Assembly: GCF_010726765.1 (NCBI RefSeq)
Contig: NZ_AP022602.1
Location: forward strand, 62,001 to 126,000
Direction: 5' to 3'
Length of the DNA stretch: 64,000 bases
Source of the DNA: Mycobacterium gallinarum
GTDB taxonomy: Bacteria > Actinomycetota > Actinomycetes > Mycobacteriales > Mycobacteriaceae
Part shown: positions 1-8,495 of the stretch, piece after piece
How the letters are laid out: the number at the start of each line of letters is the position of its first letter
Numbering within the stretch: position 1 is the stretch's first letter
The notes under the pieces: model-generated
Seen by the model: the letters and a program-made list of their open reading frames with translations, nothing else
What the model was told of the DNA's origin: nothing
Database searches by the model: none
Position numbers and translations under genes: made by a program

Positions 1-1063
1 CGGTCGCCGGTGGCGGATTCTGGGTGCATCCCTGTGTTCCCGCGTTACCTGCTGCGGCGACAATCACCACGTCTCGATCAACGGCTGCATAGCGAAGGGC
101 CGCGCCCAAGACTGCTTGGTCGGTCGGCTTGGTCACCGGTATGCAGGACACCAGCGAGATGTTGATGACCCGCGCGCCCAGGTTGGCGGCATGCACGATC
201 GCGCGCGCCAGCGTGTTGATGTCGCCGGTCCTGCGGGTCTGCTCCTGGTCCTGATCCAGACGCGGGTCTTTCAAACCGAAGTTCTGCGAGCTTTGGCGGA
301 TCGCCAGAATCACGGCATCCGGAGCGATGCCGATCAGACCATCAGGTCCACCGGTAGGCGGCGGCACCTGCGGACGGGGAAGCTGCGGCGCCTGCGCGAC
401 CGAGCCGCCGGGACCCCACGCCGGTGGCGGCCCGGGCGGCCCCGGCGGCGGAGGCGGGGGTTCTACTGGCGGCGGCGGAGGCGGCGGCTCGGTGGTGGTC
501 TTGGTGATGGTGACAGTCGGCGGCGGTGGTGGCGGCGGAATCGGTTGCGGCGCAGGCGCTGCCGGAGGCGGCGGTGCAACCTGCGCACCAGCCGGACGAA
601 CCGGCAGCGGACCGCCCGAGGGCGCCGCGCCGATCAGCGACGCGACCAGAGTGCCATGTGCATCGCAGTCAGACAGCCCGTCGCCATACTGACCCATCAC
701 GTAGTCACCGCCTGCCACGAGATGGGGCAGGCGCGGGGACGGCGCAACTCCGGTGTCAATGACCGCGACGACGACTCCAGCGCCGGTCGACTCCTGCCAC
801 GCCGCCGGCATATCCAGCAGCGCCAACGCTGGGGGCAGCTCGCGCAGATCGCTACCCGGAAGGACGCCGGTCAGCGTGCAGGCGCGTGTCTGCTTCATCG
901 GCCAGTCCGGGGCCGGCGCCGGGTCGGGCGGGGGCGGCCCCGGCGGCACCACCGGCGGTGTGATCGCCCAGCTCGCTCCCATGCTGGTGGCGGCGAGCAG
1001 CGCAATCGTGCCCGCCAGTCCGGCCCCGGCACGCACGCGGGCGCCAAAAGGCTTGCGGCTCAT
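1..1063 (-). CDS. mycP: Mycosin (type VII secretion subtilisin-like protease), 3' end outside the window
   Basis: Membrane-anchored S8 serine protease of the ESX secretion complex; mycosins stabilise the core complex and process some substrates at the periplasmic side. The visible 354 codons hold an N-terminal hydrophobic signal segment, the catalytic Asp in VIDTGVA (about residue 100) and the catalytic His in DAHGTLVAS (about residue 135). Between the His motif and the next conserved block (IGIAPDAVILAIRQ) lies an unusually long Pro-rich insertion of roughly 80-90 residues. The catalytic Ser (GTS motif) and the C-terminal membrane anchor would lie beyond position 1. The ATG overlaps the eccD stop (ATGA), so the two are translationally coupled. 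eccE would be expected next, outside the window. Confidence 0.93.
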   Translation of the reverse strand, partial: MSRKPFGARVRAGAGLAGTIALLAATSMGASWAITPPVVPPGPPPPDPAPAPDWPMKQTRACTLTGVLPGSDLRELPPALALLDMPAAWQESTGAGVVVAVIDTGVAPSPRLPHLVAGGDYVMGQYGDGLSDCDAHGTLVASLIGAAPSGGPLPVRPAGAQVAPPPPAAPAPQPIPPPPPPPTVTITKTTTEPPPPPPPVEPPPPPPGPPGPPPAWGPGGSVAQAPQLPRPQVPPPTGGPDGLIGIAPDAVILAIRQSSQNFGLKDPRLDQDQEQTRRTGDINTLARAIVHAANLGARVINISLVSCIPVTKPTDQAVLGAALRYAAVDRDVVIVAAAGNAGTQGCTQNPPPAT

Positions 1064-2577
1064 ATCCCGTGCCTGACCGCGTTGCGGATCACCGGGTACA
1101 GGTTGAGCAGCCACAGCGCCCAGGGCAGCAGTGCCAGCAGCAGCACGTACTCGATCATCTCCACGAACCGTCGCATCGGAGCGGTGTATTCACGGAAGGG
1201 CACAACGAGTGCAGACAGCAATCCCATTACCGCGAGGACGAGGGTGACCGCGACACAGATCAACGCCACCTTGAGGCTGGTGGCATCGCTGGCGGCGTAA
1301 CGGCCGATGGCAACCGCTGCTGCACCCACGCCAGCGACCATCAGCGTGACGGACTGGTAGCGGTCCACGAACGAGCGCGAGCGAAGCACCAGAATCACGC
1401 AGACCGCCCCGACAAAGGCGGTGTAGCGCCATCCACCGGGCTGGCCGGGCACCACCGCGTAGCGCGCAGCCACAACGGTCACCACCGCGAGGCCGATCAT
1501 CATCCCGGTCAAGGTGTTGTTGCCGCGCATCACCCATGCACGGACTTGTTCGGCGGTGGCCACCCCGGTCGGGCCGACCGGGGACACAGTGTCGGCGGGC
1601 TGGCCGGGCAGCCGCTCGAACACCCCGCGGTTGGTCACCGAGGGAAACAGCGGGGTCGGCACGCCTGAGGCAGCGACGGCTGTGCTCGTGGCCCAGGTGA
1701 CGGCAACGATCACCGCGATCAGCGCGATGACGGCGACGCGTTCTGGGCGGACCTCCCAGGTGGAGGCCGCGACGACGGAGGCCGCGAAGGCGAACACGCT
1801 CACGGTCAGGATCGCGGCGACGGCCACGACGTGGCGCCCCCATATCGTTGCGAGCACGATGACACCGGCGATGACCGCGACAAGCGGCGCAGCGAGGTGC
1901 CAGAGACCTGGAGTGCCGGGCAGCGACATGGCCGCCGCGGCGGCCGCGGGAACGAGAGCGACCCAGGACAACGCGTGCCCTGCTGCGCGGCGCTCACGGC
2001 CCGCCGCAGTCTCGGCGTCGGCCTTGGACAGTCCACGGGCGGCAGCTACAAGGACCACCAGCATCGCCCAGGCTGAGGCTGCGCCGATCCAGCCATACGG
2101 CGCGTCGGTGCCCCCGATGCTCCACCACCAGTTCACCAAGATCAGGCACGCCCACCCCACGACGCCGGCAAGGAGCCAACTGGCGACTTTGCGCCCCATG
2201 TCGGGCGTCAGGGTGGCCAGCAGTTGATTGGCCGCGCGAGCGATGGCGGTCGAAACCATTTCCGTCACCGGTTCGTAAGTTTCGGCCGAGGCCGCCGGCA
2301 AGAGCCACAACTGCTCGCCGTCGAGCACGCCACACTCGTCCAGCGTCTTCTGCGGGTCCAGCGGCTGCGCGTCCGCTCGGCACAACCGGTAGCTCTGCTC
2401 GGGATCAAGCAGCGGACGACCCCGTTCGCGCAGAACCTCGTTGACGCGCGCCACCAGGTCCTCGGTCACCGCAATCAGCGCCACCCCGGCGGGCAACGAG
2501 TAGTCGATCTCGAAGTCCTCCCCCACCAGGAGCGCGACCCTGCACAGCGCCGGGGTGGTTGGCTCGGCGGGACTCAC
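1060..2577 (-). CDS. eccD: ESX secretion channel protein EccD
   Basis: Integral membrane component that forms most of the transmembrane vestibule of the type VII secretion complex. The 505-aa product has a cytosolic ubiquitin-like N-terminal domain (about residues 10-95, starting CRVALLVGEDFEIDYSLPAG) followed by about eleven hydrophobic segments up to the C-terminus, the usual EccD layout and length. The start is GTG, overlapping the espI stop (GTGA); the stop overlaps the mycP start. Same direction and tight coupling as the rest of the ESX operon. Confidence 0.95.
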   Translation of the reverse strand: MSPAEPTTPALCRVALLVGEDFEIDYSLPAGVALIAVTEDLVARVNEVLRERGRPLLDPEQSYRLCRADAQPLDPQKTLDECGVLDGEQLWLLPAASAETYEPVTEMVSTAIARAANQLLATLTPDMGRKVASWLLAGVVGWACLILVNWWWSIGGTDAPYGWIGAASAWAMLVVLVAAARGLSKADAETAAGRERRAAGHALSWVALVPAAAAAAMSLPGTPGLWHLAAPLVAVIAGVIVLATIWGRHVVAVAAILTVSVFAFAASVVAASTWEVRPERVAVIALIAVIVAVTWATSTAVAASGVPTPLFPSVTNRGVFERLPGQPADTVSPVGPTGVATAEQVRAWVMRGNNTLTGMMIGLAVVTVVAARYAVVPGQPGGWRYTAFVGAVCVILVLRSRSFVDRYQSVTLMVAGVGAAAVAIGRYAASDATSLKVALICVAVTLVLAVMGLLSALVVPFREYTAPMRRFVEMIEYVLLLALLPWALWLLNLYPVIRNAVRHGI

Positions 2578-4412
2578 TGCCCGTCCTCGCTGCTGTTAAA
2601 GCCCGTTGCCAGCCGAGCGGTGATCTCCAGGTAACGCCGGCGGGTCTCCGCGCGCAGCTCATTGATGTCAATCACCCCTGCCGAAGCGATGTGAGGGTCG
2701 AACGGAACCACGAAGACGCGCTGTGGACTGACCCACCGGGAGAACTTCTCCACCAGCGAGTCGACCAGCTTGCGATGGGCTTTCCCCTTATCGCCGCGCA
2801 CATCGTTGATGACGACCACGGTGCGCTGCAGCAGCCGGTGATAGCCGGCCTGATAGGCCCAATCCATCAGTTCGGCAGCACCTTTGGCGCCGTCCGGCGC
2901 CGTCGAGGCCACCATGATCAGGGCATCGGCACGACCCATCAGACCTGGAAAGACCTGGTGGTCGACGTCGGTGCCCGAGTCGCTGATCAGCACGCTGTAG
3001 AAGCGTTGCAGCACCGTGTGCGTGTCGGTGTAGACCTTGGCGGTCAGCGGCGGACGATCGCTCTGGTAGCGATTACCCAAAACATCCAAACCGGCAGCCT
3101 CGTTCATGCCGACGTGCGAGCGAATATCACTGTAGCCGTGCAAGTTCCGGTCAGACAGCACGTCCTTATAGGAGTTCGTGGCCTTGGGGTCGATCCGATC
3201 GGCCAGGTTGGAGGCGCGATCGGGGTTGGCGTCGATCGCAATAACCTTATCCTTGCGCAGCGAGGCGAACGTCGACCCGATCGACGCGGTGGTCGTCGTC
3301 TTACCCACGCCGCCCTTGCCGCCCAGGACAACGATCGAATAGGTGCCTCGCAGGTGGCCGGCCACAGTCGCGTTGAGGTTGCGCAACAGCTGCTCATCCG
3401 GCGACTCGCCGGTGTTGATGAGCTTGAAAGTGCCGTAGTAGAGCCACTTTCGCCATCCTCGTGACGAGGGAATCTTGCGAGGCGCGTTGAGCTCGGATGC
3501 AGAGATCTGCTCACTGCGCAGCTCTGCGCCACCGGTCCCGGCGCTTTGCGACCAGTCCCACTCCGGTGGCCGCGGCCCGCTGGGCGCGACCGATTCAGCG
3601 GGCGGCAGCTCCGGCCCACGCGCGGGCCAGCCTGGCGGCAGGGTTGACCGCGGTCGCAGGCCGGGTTGGGGGCCGCCGCCCTGGGCGGGCCACCCGGGAG
3701 GCGGTGGTGGTGGTGTCGCGTTGGGGCCCAGCGCATTTCGCAGCACGTCGCGGGACAGAAACTGTGTTCGTTCTTCGGGAGCCACCGGGCGAGGAGCAGG
3801 CCGACCTGGCGCTAGTTCCTGCCGGTCGGCGTCCCCCCCGAAGGATGACGGTTGTCCGCTGGGCCGAGGAGCCCATGCCGGCGGTGGTGGCGGCGCTGCG
3901 CGACCCTCGTCTGGATGGTGCGGCCCGTCCGCCGGGGCCGCCGGTCCAGCGGTGTGCGGCGCCCCGCCGATCGGCTCGTCCGCCGTGAAGCCATCCGGCC
4001 GGTTATTCATCTCCTGGATGGGGCTGGCGTCGCCGCTTTCGTTAAGGCCCTCCACCTCTGGTGCGTCCGAAGATGCAGGCGCCGTGGGGATGTCAGGTTG
4101 CGAAGGTGACTCGGCGTCGGTTCCCGGCGCGCTGTTCTGCCACGGCGGCGGCGGGTTGTAACCCGTCGTCTCGAGGGGTTGCCCCCAACTGCCGCCCGCG
4201 CTGATGGGTGGATCGACGTGGTGCCTGCCGCTCGCCGGGTCGCCCTGCGGCCCATCCGCAGCAAATCGTGGCTGCGGATAGCTGGGGGATGCTGGCGGCG
4301 GTGTGTCGCCCGGTCCGGCGGCGTCTGGCGCATCCGCGTGCGCCTCGTCATCTTCGTCGCGTCCCGTGTTGTTCAGTGCGTCGAAGAACTGTTGATCTCT
4401 GGACTCGGTCAT
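2574..4412 (-). CDS. espI: EspI-type MinD/ParA-like ATPase of the ESX locus
   Basis: About 360 N-terminal residues are Pro/Gly/Ala-rich and disordered; a P-loop ATPase domain of the MinD/SRP family follows, with Walker A in VLGGKGGVGKTTTTAS (about residue 365) and further motifs VIAIDANPDRASNLADR and LISDSGTDVDH. In ESX-1 the equivalent EspI has been linked to ATP-dependent control of secretion; here that role is inferred. The ATG at 4412 is preferred over the GTG at 4439 because AGGAGG lies just upstream of it, giving 612 aa. It sits between espG and eccD, as in chromosomal ESX loci. Confidence 0.9.
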   Translation of the reverse strand: MTESRDQQFFDALNNTGRDEDDEAHADAPDAAGPGDTPPPASPSYPQPRFAADGPQGDPASGRHHVDPPISAGGSWGQPLETTGYNPPPPWQNSAPGTDAESPSQPDIPTAPASSDAPEVEGLNESGDASPIQEMNNRPDGFTADEPIGGAPHTAGPAAPADGPHHPDEGRAAPPPPPAWAPRPSGQPSSFGGDADRQELAPGRPAPRPVAPEERTQFLSRDVLRNALGPNATPPPPPPGWPAQGGGPQPGLRPRSTLPPGWPARGPELPPAESVAPSGPRPPEWDWSQSAGTGGAELRSEQISASELNAPRKIPSSRGWRKWLYYGTFKLINTGESPDEQLLRNLNATVAGHLRGTYSIVVLGGKGGVGKTTTTASIGSTFASLRKDKVIAIDANPDRASNLADRIDPKATNSYKDVLSDRNLHGYSDIRSHVGMNEAAGLDVLGNRYQSDRPPLTAKVYTDTHTVLQRFYSVLISDSGTDVDHQVFPGLMGRADALIMVASTAPDGAKGAAELMDWAYQAGYHRLLQRTVVVINDVRGDKGKAHRKLVDSLVEKFSRWVSPQRVFVVPFDPHIASAGVIDINELRAETRRRYLEITARLATGFNSSEDGQ

Positions 4413-4533
4413 GTAGCCCGCCCTCCTGCCGATTTCCACCGGGGAGCACTCGAAGGCTCCTCGAATCGGTGAATATCACCGTCGCAGAAAGACTACCAAC
4501 CACATATTTCAGGCGTCCACGACGTTAGGCACA

Positions 4534-5490
4534 TCAGTGTGCGTGAAATGTCTGAATTCTTTGGTGGTGCTGCCATCCAGCACCGCTGGGCAAGTCCTTC
4601 AAGACGTCGCTGACGGCGCGGCCGGTCCGGGCCGTGGTGCCCGGGAACAGCATCGTCCAACGCTGCTGGTCATCAGTGGTGCTCGACGAGATGACCACCC
4701 GACCCATCAGGGAGTCGACGACCATCGCTCCAGTAGCGGCAAACTCGGGGCCGTCCAGTGAGTATTGGGTGGCGCCGATGGCCGCGCGAACGGCGCCGGT
4801 GTCGGATACTGCGACGATAACGCGAGCCTGGCGGGCGGTTAGGCCCAGCTTGAGAAGCTCCCCAATCACGTCGTAGCCCTGCGGGTCGGCCTGCCAGCTG
4901 CTCAGCACCGATTCCAGGCGCTCGGCCTCGATGTTGATGCCTTCGAATTCGGCCGGAAGCTCATCACCGAGCAGGTCGTTGACAGCCTCAAAGACTGTCG
5001 TGTCACCCTCCAGGGGGCTGATGGTTACTTCGTCAAGTGGTTCATCACCGCTTCGCCACACGCGCGCTGCGACAACCCATTTGCCGTCGCGGCGACAGAG
5101 AACCGCTGTGCGAGCGGCAGATTGGTGTGCGCGCCATGCGCGTAGCGCCGCGGCGGCGGCGAGCGGCTCTTTGAGCGGATCCGCCGGCGGTTTGAAGATT
5201 TCGGGGGGCCCGGTGAGGCGCTCGGATCGCTCGTCCGGGCGGGTCACCATGATCGACACGTCAATATCGCATCGGCCCAGGGTCAGAAGCCATTCCTGCA
5301 CGTCGGGGTCGAGGGTGCGCCCTTGGCACACCCCCGCCTCCTCGAGTACCTGCAGTCCTGGATGCGATGCCAGCATGGCCTCGGTGTCGCCCACTGGCCG
5401 CACCCGCAGTGCTGCGGGAAGTCGGGTGATACCCGAGAGCGCAGCCGTCAACCACAAGCCTTCGGAGGTGGTCGACAGCTGCGCTCCCAT
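4534..5490 (-). CDS. espG: EspG, cytosolic chaperone for PE/PPE substrates
   Basis: EspG proteins bind the tip of the PPE partner of PE/PPE pairs and keep them soluble before export. The 318-aa product is of typical size and carries family-like blocks (DGKWVVAARVWRSGDEP; VIGELLKLGLTARQARVIVAV). The ATG at 5490 is chosen because AAGGA lies 7-8 bases upstream; upstream in-frame starts would read through the preceding esx gene. It follows the two esx genes and precedes espI, the standard ESX order, so it probably serves the PE/PPE pair at 6217-7897. Confidence 0.87.
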   Translation of the reverse strand: MGAQLSTTSEGLWLTAALSGITRLPAALRVRPVGDTEAMLASHPGLQVLEEAGVCQGRTLDPDVQEWLLTLGRCDIDVSIMVTRPDERSERLTGPPEIFKPPADPLKEPLAAAAALRAWRAHQSAARTAVLCRRDGKWVVAARVWRSGDEPLDEVTISPLEGDTTVFEAVNDLLGDELPAEFEGINIEAERLESVLSSWQADPQGYDVIGELLKLGLTARQARVIVAVSDTGAVRAAIGATQYSLDGPEFAATGAMVVDSLMGRVVISSSTTDDQQRWTMLFPGTTARTGRAVSDVLKDLPSGAGWQHHQRIQTFHAH

Positions 5491-5503
5491 GGTCAGTCCT
5501 TGC

Positions 5504-5797
5504 TCAGATTCCGACGAACCGGGCGGCGTTATTCGCGTCGCCGACATCGGTGTTGTTGACGGCACCGCTCTGCGCACCGCCGTGGCGCCCGATGGTCTCG
5601 AAGACCTGCTCGTAGGCCATCACAATCGACCGCTGAGCCTCGGCGTAGGCATTGGCACCCTTGTCGGTCCAGAACTCCTGAGTCTGGGCGAGCACGTTGA
5701 GTGCCTGATCCTTGAGACCATTGAGATGTGCGACCAGGCCGGCCTGCGCGGCCACGTGGTCAGTCATCTTCGCCTGGTCGTACCGCATCATGTCCAT
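5504..5797 (-). CDS. EsxA-type WXG100-family secreted protein
   Basis: Small 97-aa helical protein, the second of an adjacent esx pair, expected to form a heterodimer with the product of 5835-6137 and to be exported by ESX. The helix-turn-helix hairpin is degenerate: WxG is replaced by FWTDKGANAYAEAQ. The C-terminal tail (NNTDVGDANNAARFVGI) resembles tails of ESAT-6 relatives. The ATG at 5797 has GAGGAG 7 bases upstream; longer in-frame starts lack such a site. Confidence 0.88.
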   Translation of the reverse strand: MDMMRYDQAKMTDHVAAQAGLVAHLNGLKDQALNVLAQTQEFWTDKGANAYAEAQRSIVMAYEQVFETIGRHGGAQSGAVNNTDVGDANNAARFVGI

Positions 5798-5834
5798 GTG
5801 GGTTCTCCTCTGAAAGTTGTTGTCGGTAAGGGGG

Positions 5835-6137
5835 TTACGCTTGGGTGGCGACGCTGGACAGCTTGGCCTGGTTCTCGGCCTCAACGCGGTCGTACTCGTT
5901 GGCGCCGATCTGCATGGCCTGGATCACCTGATCGAAGCGCGACGAGACGTTGCGCCCGGTCGTTGCGACTTCCTCGGTGGTCTTCATCGACGCGACGGAG
6001 GCGACGCCCATGAACGCAGCACCGCCGAGGTCCTGGTTCATCGTGACGTAGCGACCCAGCGCGTTGAGCGTCTGGTTCTTGATCTCGTCGAGACCACTGG
6101 CCGCATTGCGCAGCTTGGTTGAGTCAGTCTGGAACAT
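5835..6137 (-). CDS. EsxB/CFP-10-type secreted protein with YxxxE export motif
   Basis: 100-aa helical protein, first of the esx pair. The C-terminal part carries the type VII export motif YxxxD/E as NEYDRVEAENQAKL, so this partner should carry the recognition signal for EccC. The hairpin Trp is replaced (AAFMGVAS in place of WxG). The ATG at 6137 has AGGAAG 5 bases upstream; the GTG at 6143 would sit directly on that site. The motif EY(D/E)RVEAEN recurs in the EspC-like protein at 20951-21265. Confidence 0.9.
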   Translation of the reverse strand: MFQTDSTKLRNAASGLDEIKNQTLNALGRYVTMNQDLGGAAFMGVASVASMKTTEEVATTGRNVSSRFDQVIQAMQIGANEYDRVEAENQAKLSSVATQA

Positions 6138-6216
6138 GTCCACTTCCTTTCGTTTCCCGCAAGGGATGTCTGTGCCTGTTTGTCGTCATGTGTTGTGCCG
6201 GTTGCCGCCGAGCAGA

Positions 6217-7593
6217 TCACCCTCCCCCGTCTGTGTAGACCACGCCATTGGCGGTCAGGATGGGGATCGCGTCAGCGTCGTCGAGGACCACCGATAGCGA
6301 CGTGTCGTCCTCGCCGCGGCTGGCGCCCTGATCGCGGCGCTGCCCGGCCTGGGCGGCGCCCATCGGCATCATCCCGGGCATACCGGAGCCGATCGGCGCA
6401 CCCGACCCCATGGCCGGCATGCCTGCGCGAGCGGCCGCTGTGGGCTTGTTCTGCCCAGCTGCCCCGGACCCGTCCGCCGCAGCGGCCGGTCCCCACCAGG
6501 CCGAGGGCATCCCAATCGGGCCTCCACCCATGCCGGCACCGGCAGGTTTGGTCAGAGCGGCCGACACCGGGCCGCCGCCAGAGCCGAAGCCGCCGCTGAC
6601 GCCGCTCATCGACGACGCGAGATTGGCGCCAGGCGAGCTGGCCGACAGTCCGCCGAAAGGTCCACCGCCCATGCCGCCCATCGACCCCATGAGGCCGCTG
6701 AGCTGTCCACCCATTTGCATGGGTGCCTGCGCGAGCTGGCCCAGTGGCTGGGTCATCCCCTGGGCCATCTGCGGCAGCGAGCTGGCCATGCCCATCATCG
6801 ACTGGCCGGAGCCGAGGAGTTCGCTTCCACCCGGCTGGGCCAGCTGCGGGGTCCCCGTCGTGCCCACGTCGCCATCGGCGCCCGACTGGCCGGTGCCCGC
6901 GCTCGTAGCTGCTGACAGCGCGGCGGGTGCCGCCGAGGAGACCGCCTGGCCCGCAGCCTGCAGCGGGGCGCTGAGGCCCTGCACTGACGCTTGGACGCCG
7001 GTCTGTACCCCTTGCGCCCCCATACTGGCCATGCCTGCGGCCAGCCCAGCAGGATTCGCGCCGGTCACCAGCGGTGGCCGCAGCGGGACGCTGAGACCCG
7101 AGGCGATGCCGGCCGCGGCGGTGGAGTACCCGGTCATCGCTGTCGCGTTCTGCGCCCAGAATTCGCCATACTCAGCGTCGGCCTCCCAGATGGCCGGAGT
7201 GTTCTGCCCGATGATGTTGGTGGCTACCAGCACTGCTTCACGGACGCGGTTTGCGACGACCACCGGATAGGGAATGGTCGCGGCCACCGCCGTGGAGTGC
7301 GCGGCCGCGGCCTCGCTGATCAGGCAGCTGGCCTTCTCCGCATGCGCACCCGCCTCGATCTGCCACTCCGATTTGGGGACGGCTGCCGCCATCATGGAGG
7401 TGCCACCCTGGCCCCACCAGCTGCCGGCAGCGGTCGTGGCGGCCGTGGCCATCATCTGCGCGCCCTGCTGGATGTGCGTGACTCCAGCAGCCTGGTAGCC
7501 CGCCACGACCGACGCCATGGCCGCGGCGCCGGGCCCCGTGGTCAGCCGGATGGCGTTCGTCTCGGGCGTCAGGCCCCAATATTGGACGGGCAT
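6217..7593 (-). CDS. PPE family protein
   Basis: 458 aa. The N-terminal PPE domain (about 1-175) begins with WGLTPETNA, where the family PP-E signature reads TPE, and contains the hairpin SWWGQGG and the late conserved stretch NTPAIWEADAEYGEFWAQN. The remaining about 280 residues are a low-complexity Gly/Met/Ala/Pro region (MGGGPFGGL, GMPAMG) ending in DADAIPILTANGVVYTDGGG. It starts 4 bases after the PE gene stop and so forms the usual PE-PPE pair, predicted to bind EspG and be exported as a heterodimer. Confidence 0.92.
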   Translation of the reverse strand: MPVQYWGLTPETNAIRLTTGPGAAAMASVVAGYQAAGVTHIQQGAQMMATAATTAAGSWWGQGGTSMMAAAVPKSEWQIEAGAHAEKASCLISEAAAAHSTAVAATIPYPVVVANRVREAVLVATNIIGQNTPAIWEADAEYGEFWAQNATAMTGYSTAAAGIASGLSVPLRPPLVTGANPAGLAAGMASMGAQGVQTGVQASVQGLSAPLQAAGQAVSSAAPAALSAATSAGTGQSGADGDVGTTGTPQLAQPGGSELLGSGQSMMGMASSLPQMAQGMTQPLGQLAQAPMQMGGQLSGLMGSMGGMGGGPFGGLSASSPGANLASSMSGVSGGFGSGGGPVSAALTKPAGAGMGGGPIGMPSAWWGPAAAADGSGAAGQNKPTAAARAGMPAMGSGAPIGSGMPGMMPMGAAQAGQRRDQGASRGEDDTSLSVVLDDADAIPILTANGVVYTDGGG

Positions 7594-7597
7594 GTGT

Positions 7598-7897
7598 TCA
7601 GAGCAGCAGCGAGGCCTGGTTGACGGCCTCGGTCGCGACAGACGTCACCCCGGAGATCGCGACGTCGCCAGCGAACATTCCCCGATCCGTGACGTTGACT
7701 CCGGTCTGGGCGAGGAACTGTGCGTTGTGCGCCTGGATGGTGGAAGCCAGAAGCGCGGAGACCTCCTCACTTCCCATCGGGACGACGGCGGTCATGGCCG
7801 GCGTGGAACCGGCGAGCACACCCGCGGTGGTCGCGGTTCCGGTCGCTTCAGCTACGGATTGAGCAGCAACCCCGACAGGGTCGACAAAAAAGGTCAC
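7598..7897 (-). CDS. PE family protein
   Basis: 99 aa, the length of a PE domain, with the typical core GSEEVSALLASTIQAHNAQF. It starts with GTG; GGGAGAGG lies 7-8 bases upstream. Paired with the PPE gene 4 bases downstream. Oddity: the usual C-terminal YxxxD/E export motif is not visible, and the protein has no tyrosine at all; the corresponding stretch reads DRGMFAGDVAISG. Export may depend on a variant motif. Confidence 0.9.
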   Translation of the reverse strand: MTFFVDPVGVAAQSVAEATGTATTAGVLAGSTPAMTAVVPMGSEEVSALLASTIQAHNAQFLAQTGVNVTDRGMFAGDVAISGVTSVATEAVNQASLLL

Positions 7898-7956
7898 GAT
7901 GAGCCTCTCCCTAAGACGCTAGGTACCTGATACGCCGAGACTAGAGCGGTTCGGCT

Positions 7957-7986
7957 GTGGCTGCCACCAGCGCAGCCACCTTTTTT
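7957..7986 (+). terminator. Rho-independent terminator on the plus strand
   Basis: Perfect 8-bp stem GTGGCTGC/GCAGCCAC with a 7-base loop, one C, then six Ts. As a terminator it works only for plus-strand transcription, antisense to the ESX operon. On the minus strand it would form a hairpin in the leader upstream of the PE gene. Confidence 0.5.
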
Positions 7987-8084
7987 GTCAACTCTTTTGG
8001 TATTCGCCGTTCGTCCGCCCGCACCTCGGACATTTCGTCACTCGTCATTATTCCAGCTACCGACGCATGGTCCGGACACTTGTT

Positions 8085-8495
8085 TCAGCGGGTACGTGCG
8101 GCCAGCTGAGCTGCGGATTCCGCCATGTCCCCGATGACCTGCAGTCGCTTACTGAGAGTGTCGGCGGCCGCGGATCCGGCCCGGGCTTCCTGCGCGATCT
8201 GCGTGAGCTGCTCAACCAGCACTTTCGTGGTTCCGCTCTGCGGATATTCGGTATCGGAGCGCAAAGTGGGTTCTGCGCCGTCCAGAACAGTGCCGAAGCT
8301 GCCCGGGGTCCAGCCGAGTGCGGCTTCTATCCGCCCTCGGGTGACTTCCCGGCCCGGGATTTTCCCACGGTTGATCAAGTCGGTGATCGTGGAACGGCCC
8401 ACCCTGGCGATCTTGGCCAGATCCATCTTCGACAAGCCCAAGTCCAGCCTTGCTGCATCAACGGCTGCGCCGAGCCGATGTCCTGGATCACTCAA
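8085..8495 (-). CDS. Small XRE-family HTH regulator inside the ESX operon
   Basis: 136 aa with an N-terminal Cro/CI-type helix-turn-helix (LSKMDLAKIARVGRSTITDLINRG, shown here only as its core LAKIARVGRSTITDLI) and a following ALGWTPGSFGTVLDG segment, then a helical C-terminus. It overlaps the eccC stop by 8 bases and precedes the PE gene, so it is co-transcribed with the secretion genes. Its layout resembles the second XRE protein at 32764-33420 (ALQWPRGTFQAIRDGEAP). A role as local or autoregulatory repressor of the ESX operon is inference. Confidence 0.85.
   Translation of the reverse strand: MSDPGHRLGAAVDAARLDLGLSKMDLAKIARVGRSTITDLINRGKIPGREVTRGRIEAALGWTPGSFGTVLDGAEPTLRSDTEYPQSGTTKVLVEQLTQIAQEARAGSAAADTLSKRLQVIGDMAESAAQLAARTR

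Noticed and set aside
116..1300. Long plus-strand frame opposite mycP and eccD
   Set aside because: Arg/Gly-rich product caused by high GC; the minus-strand genes explain the sequence.
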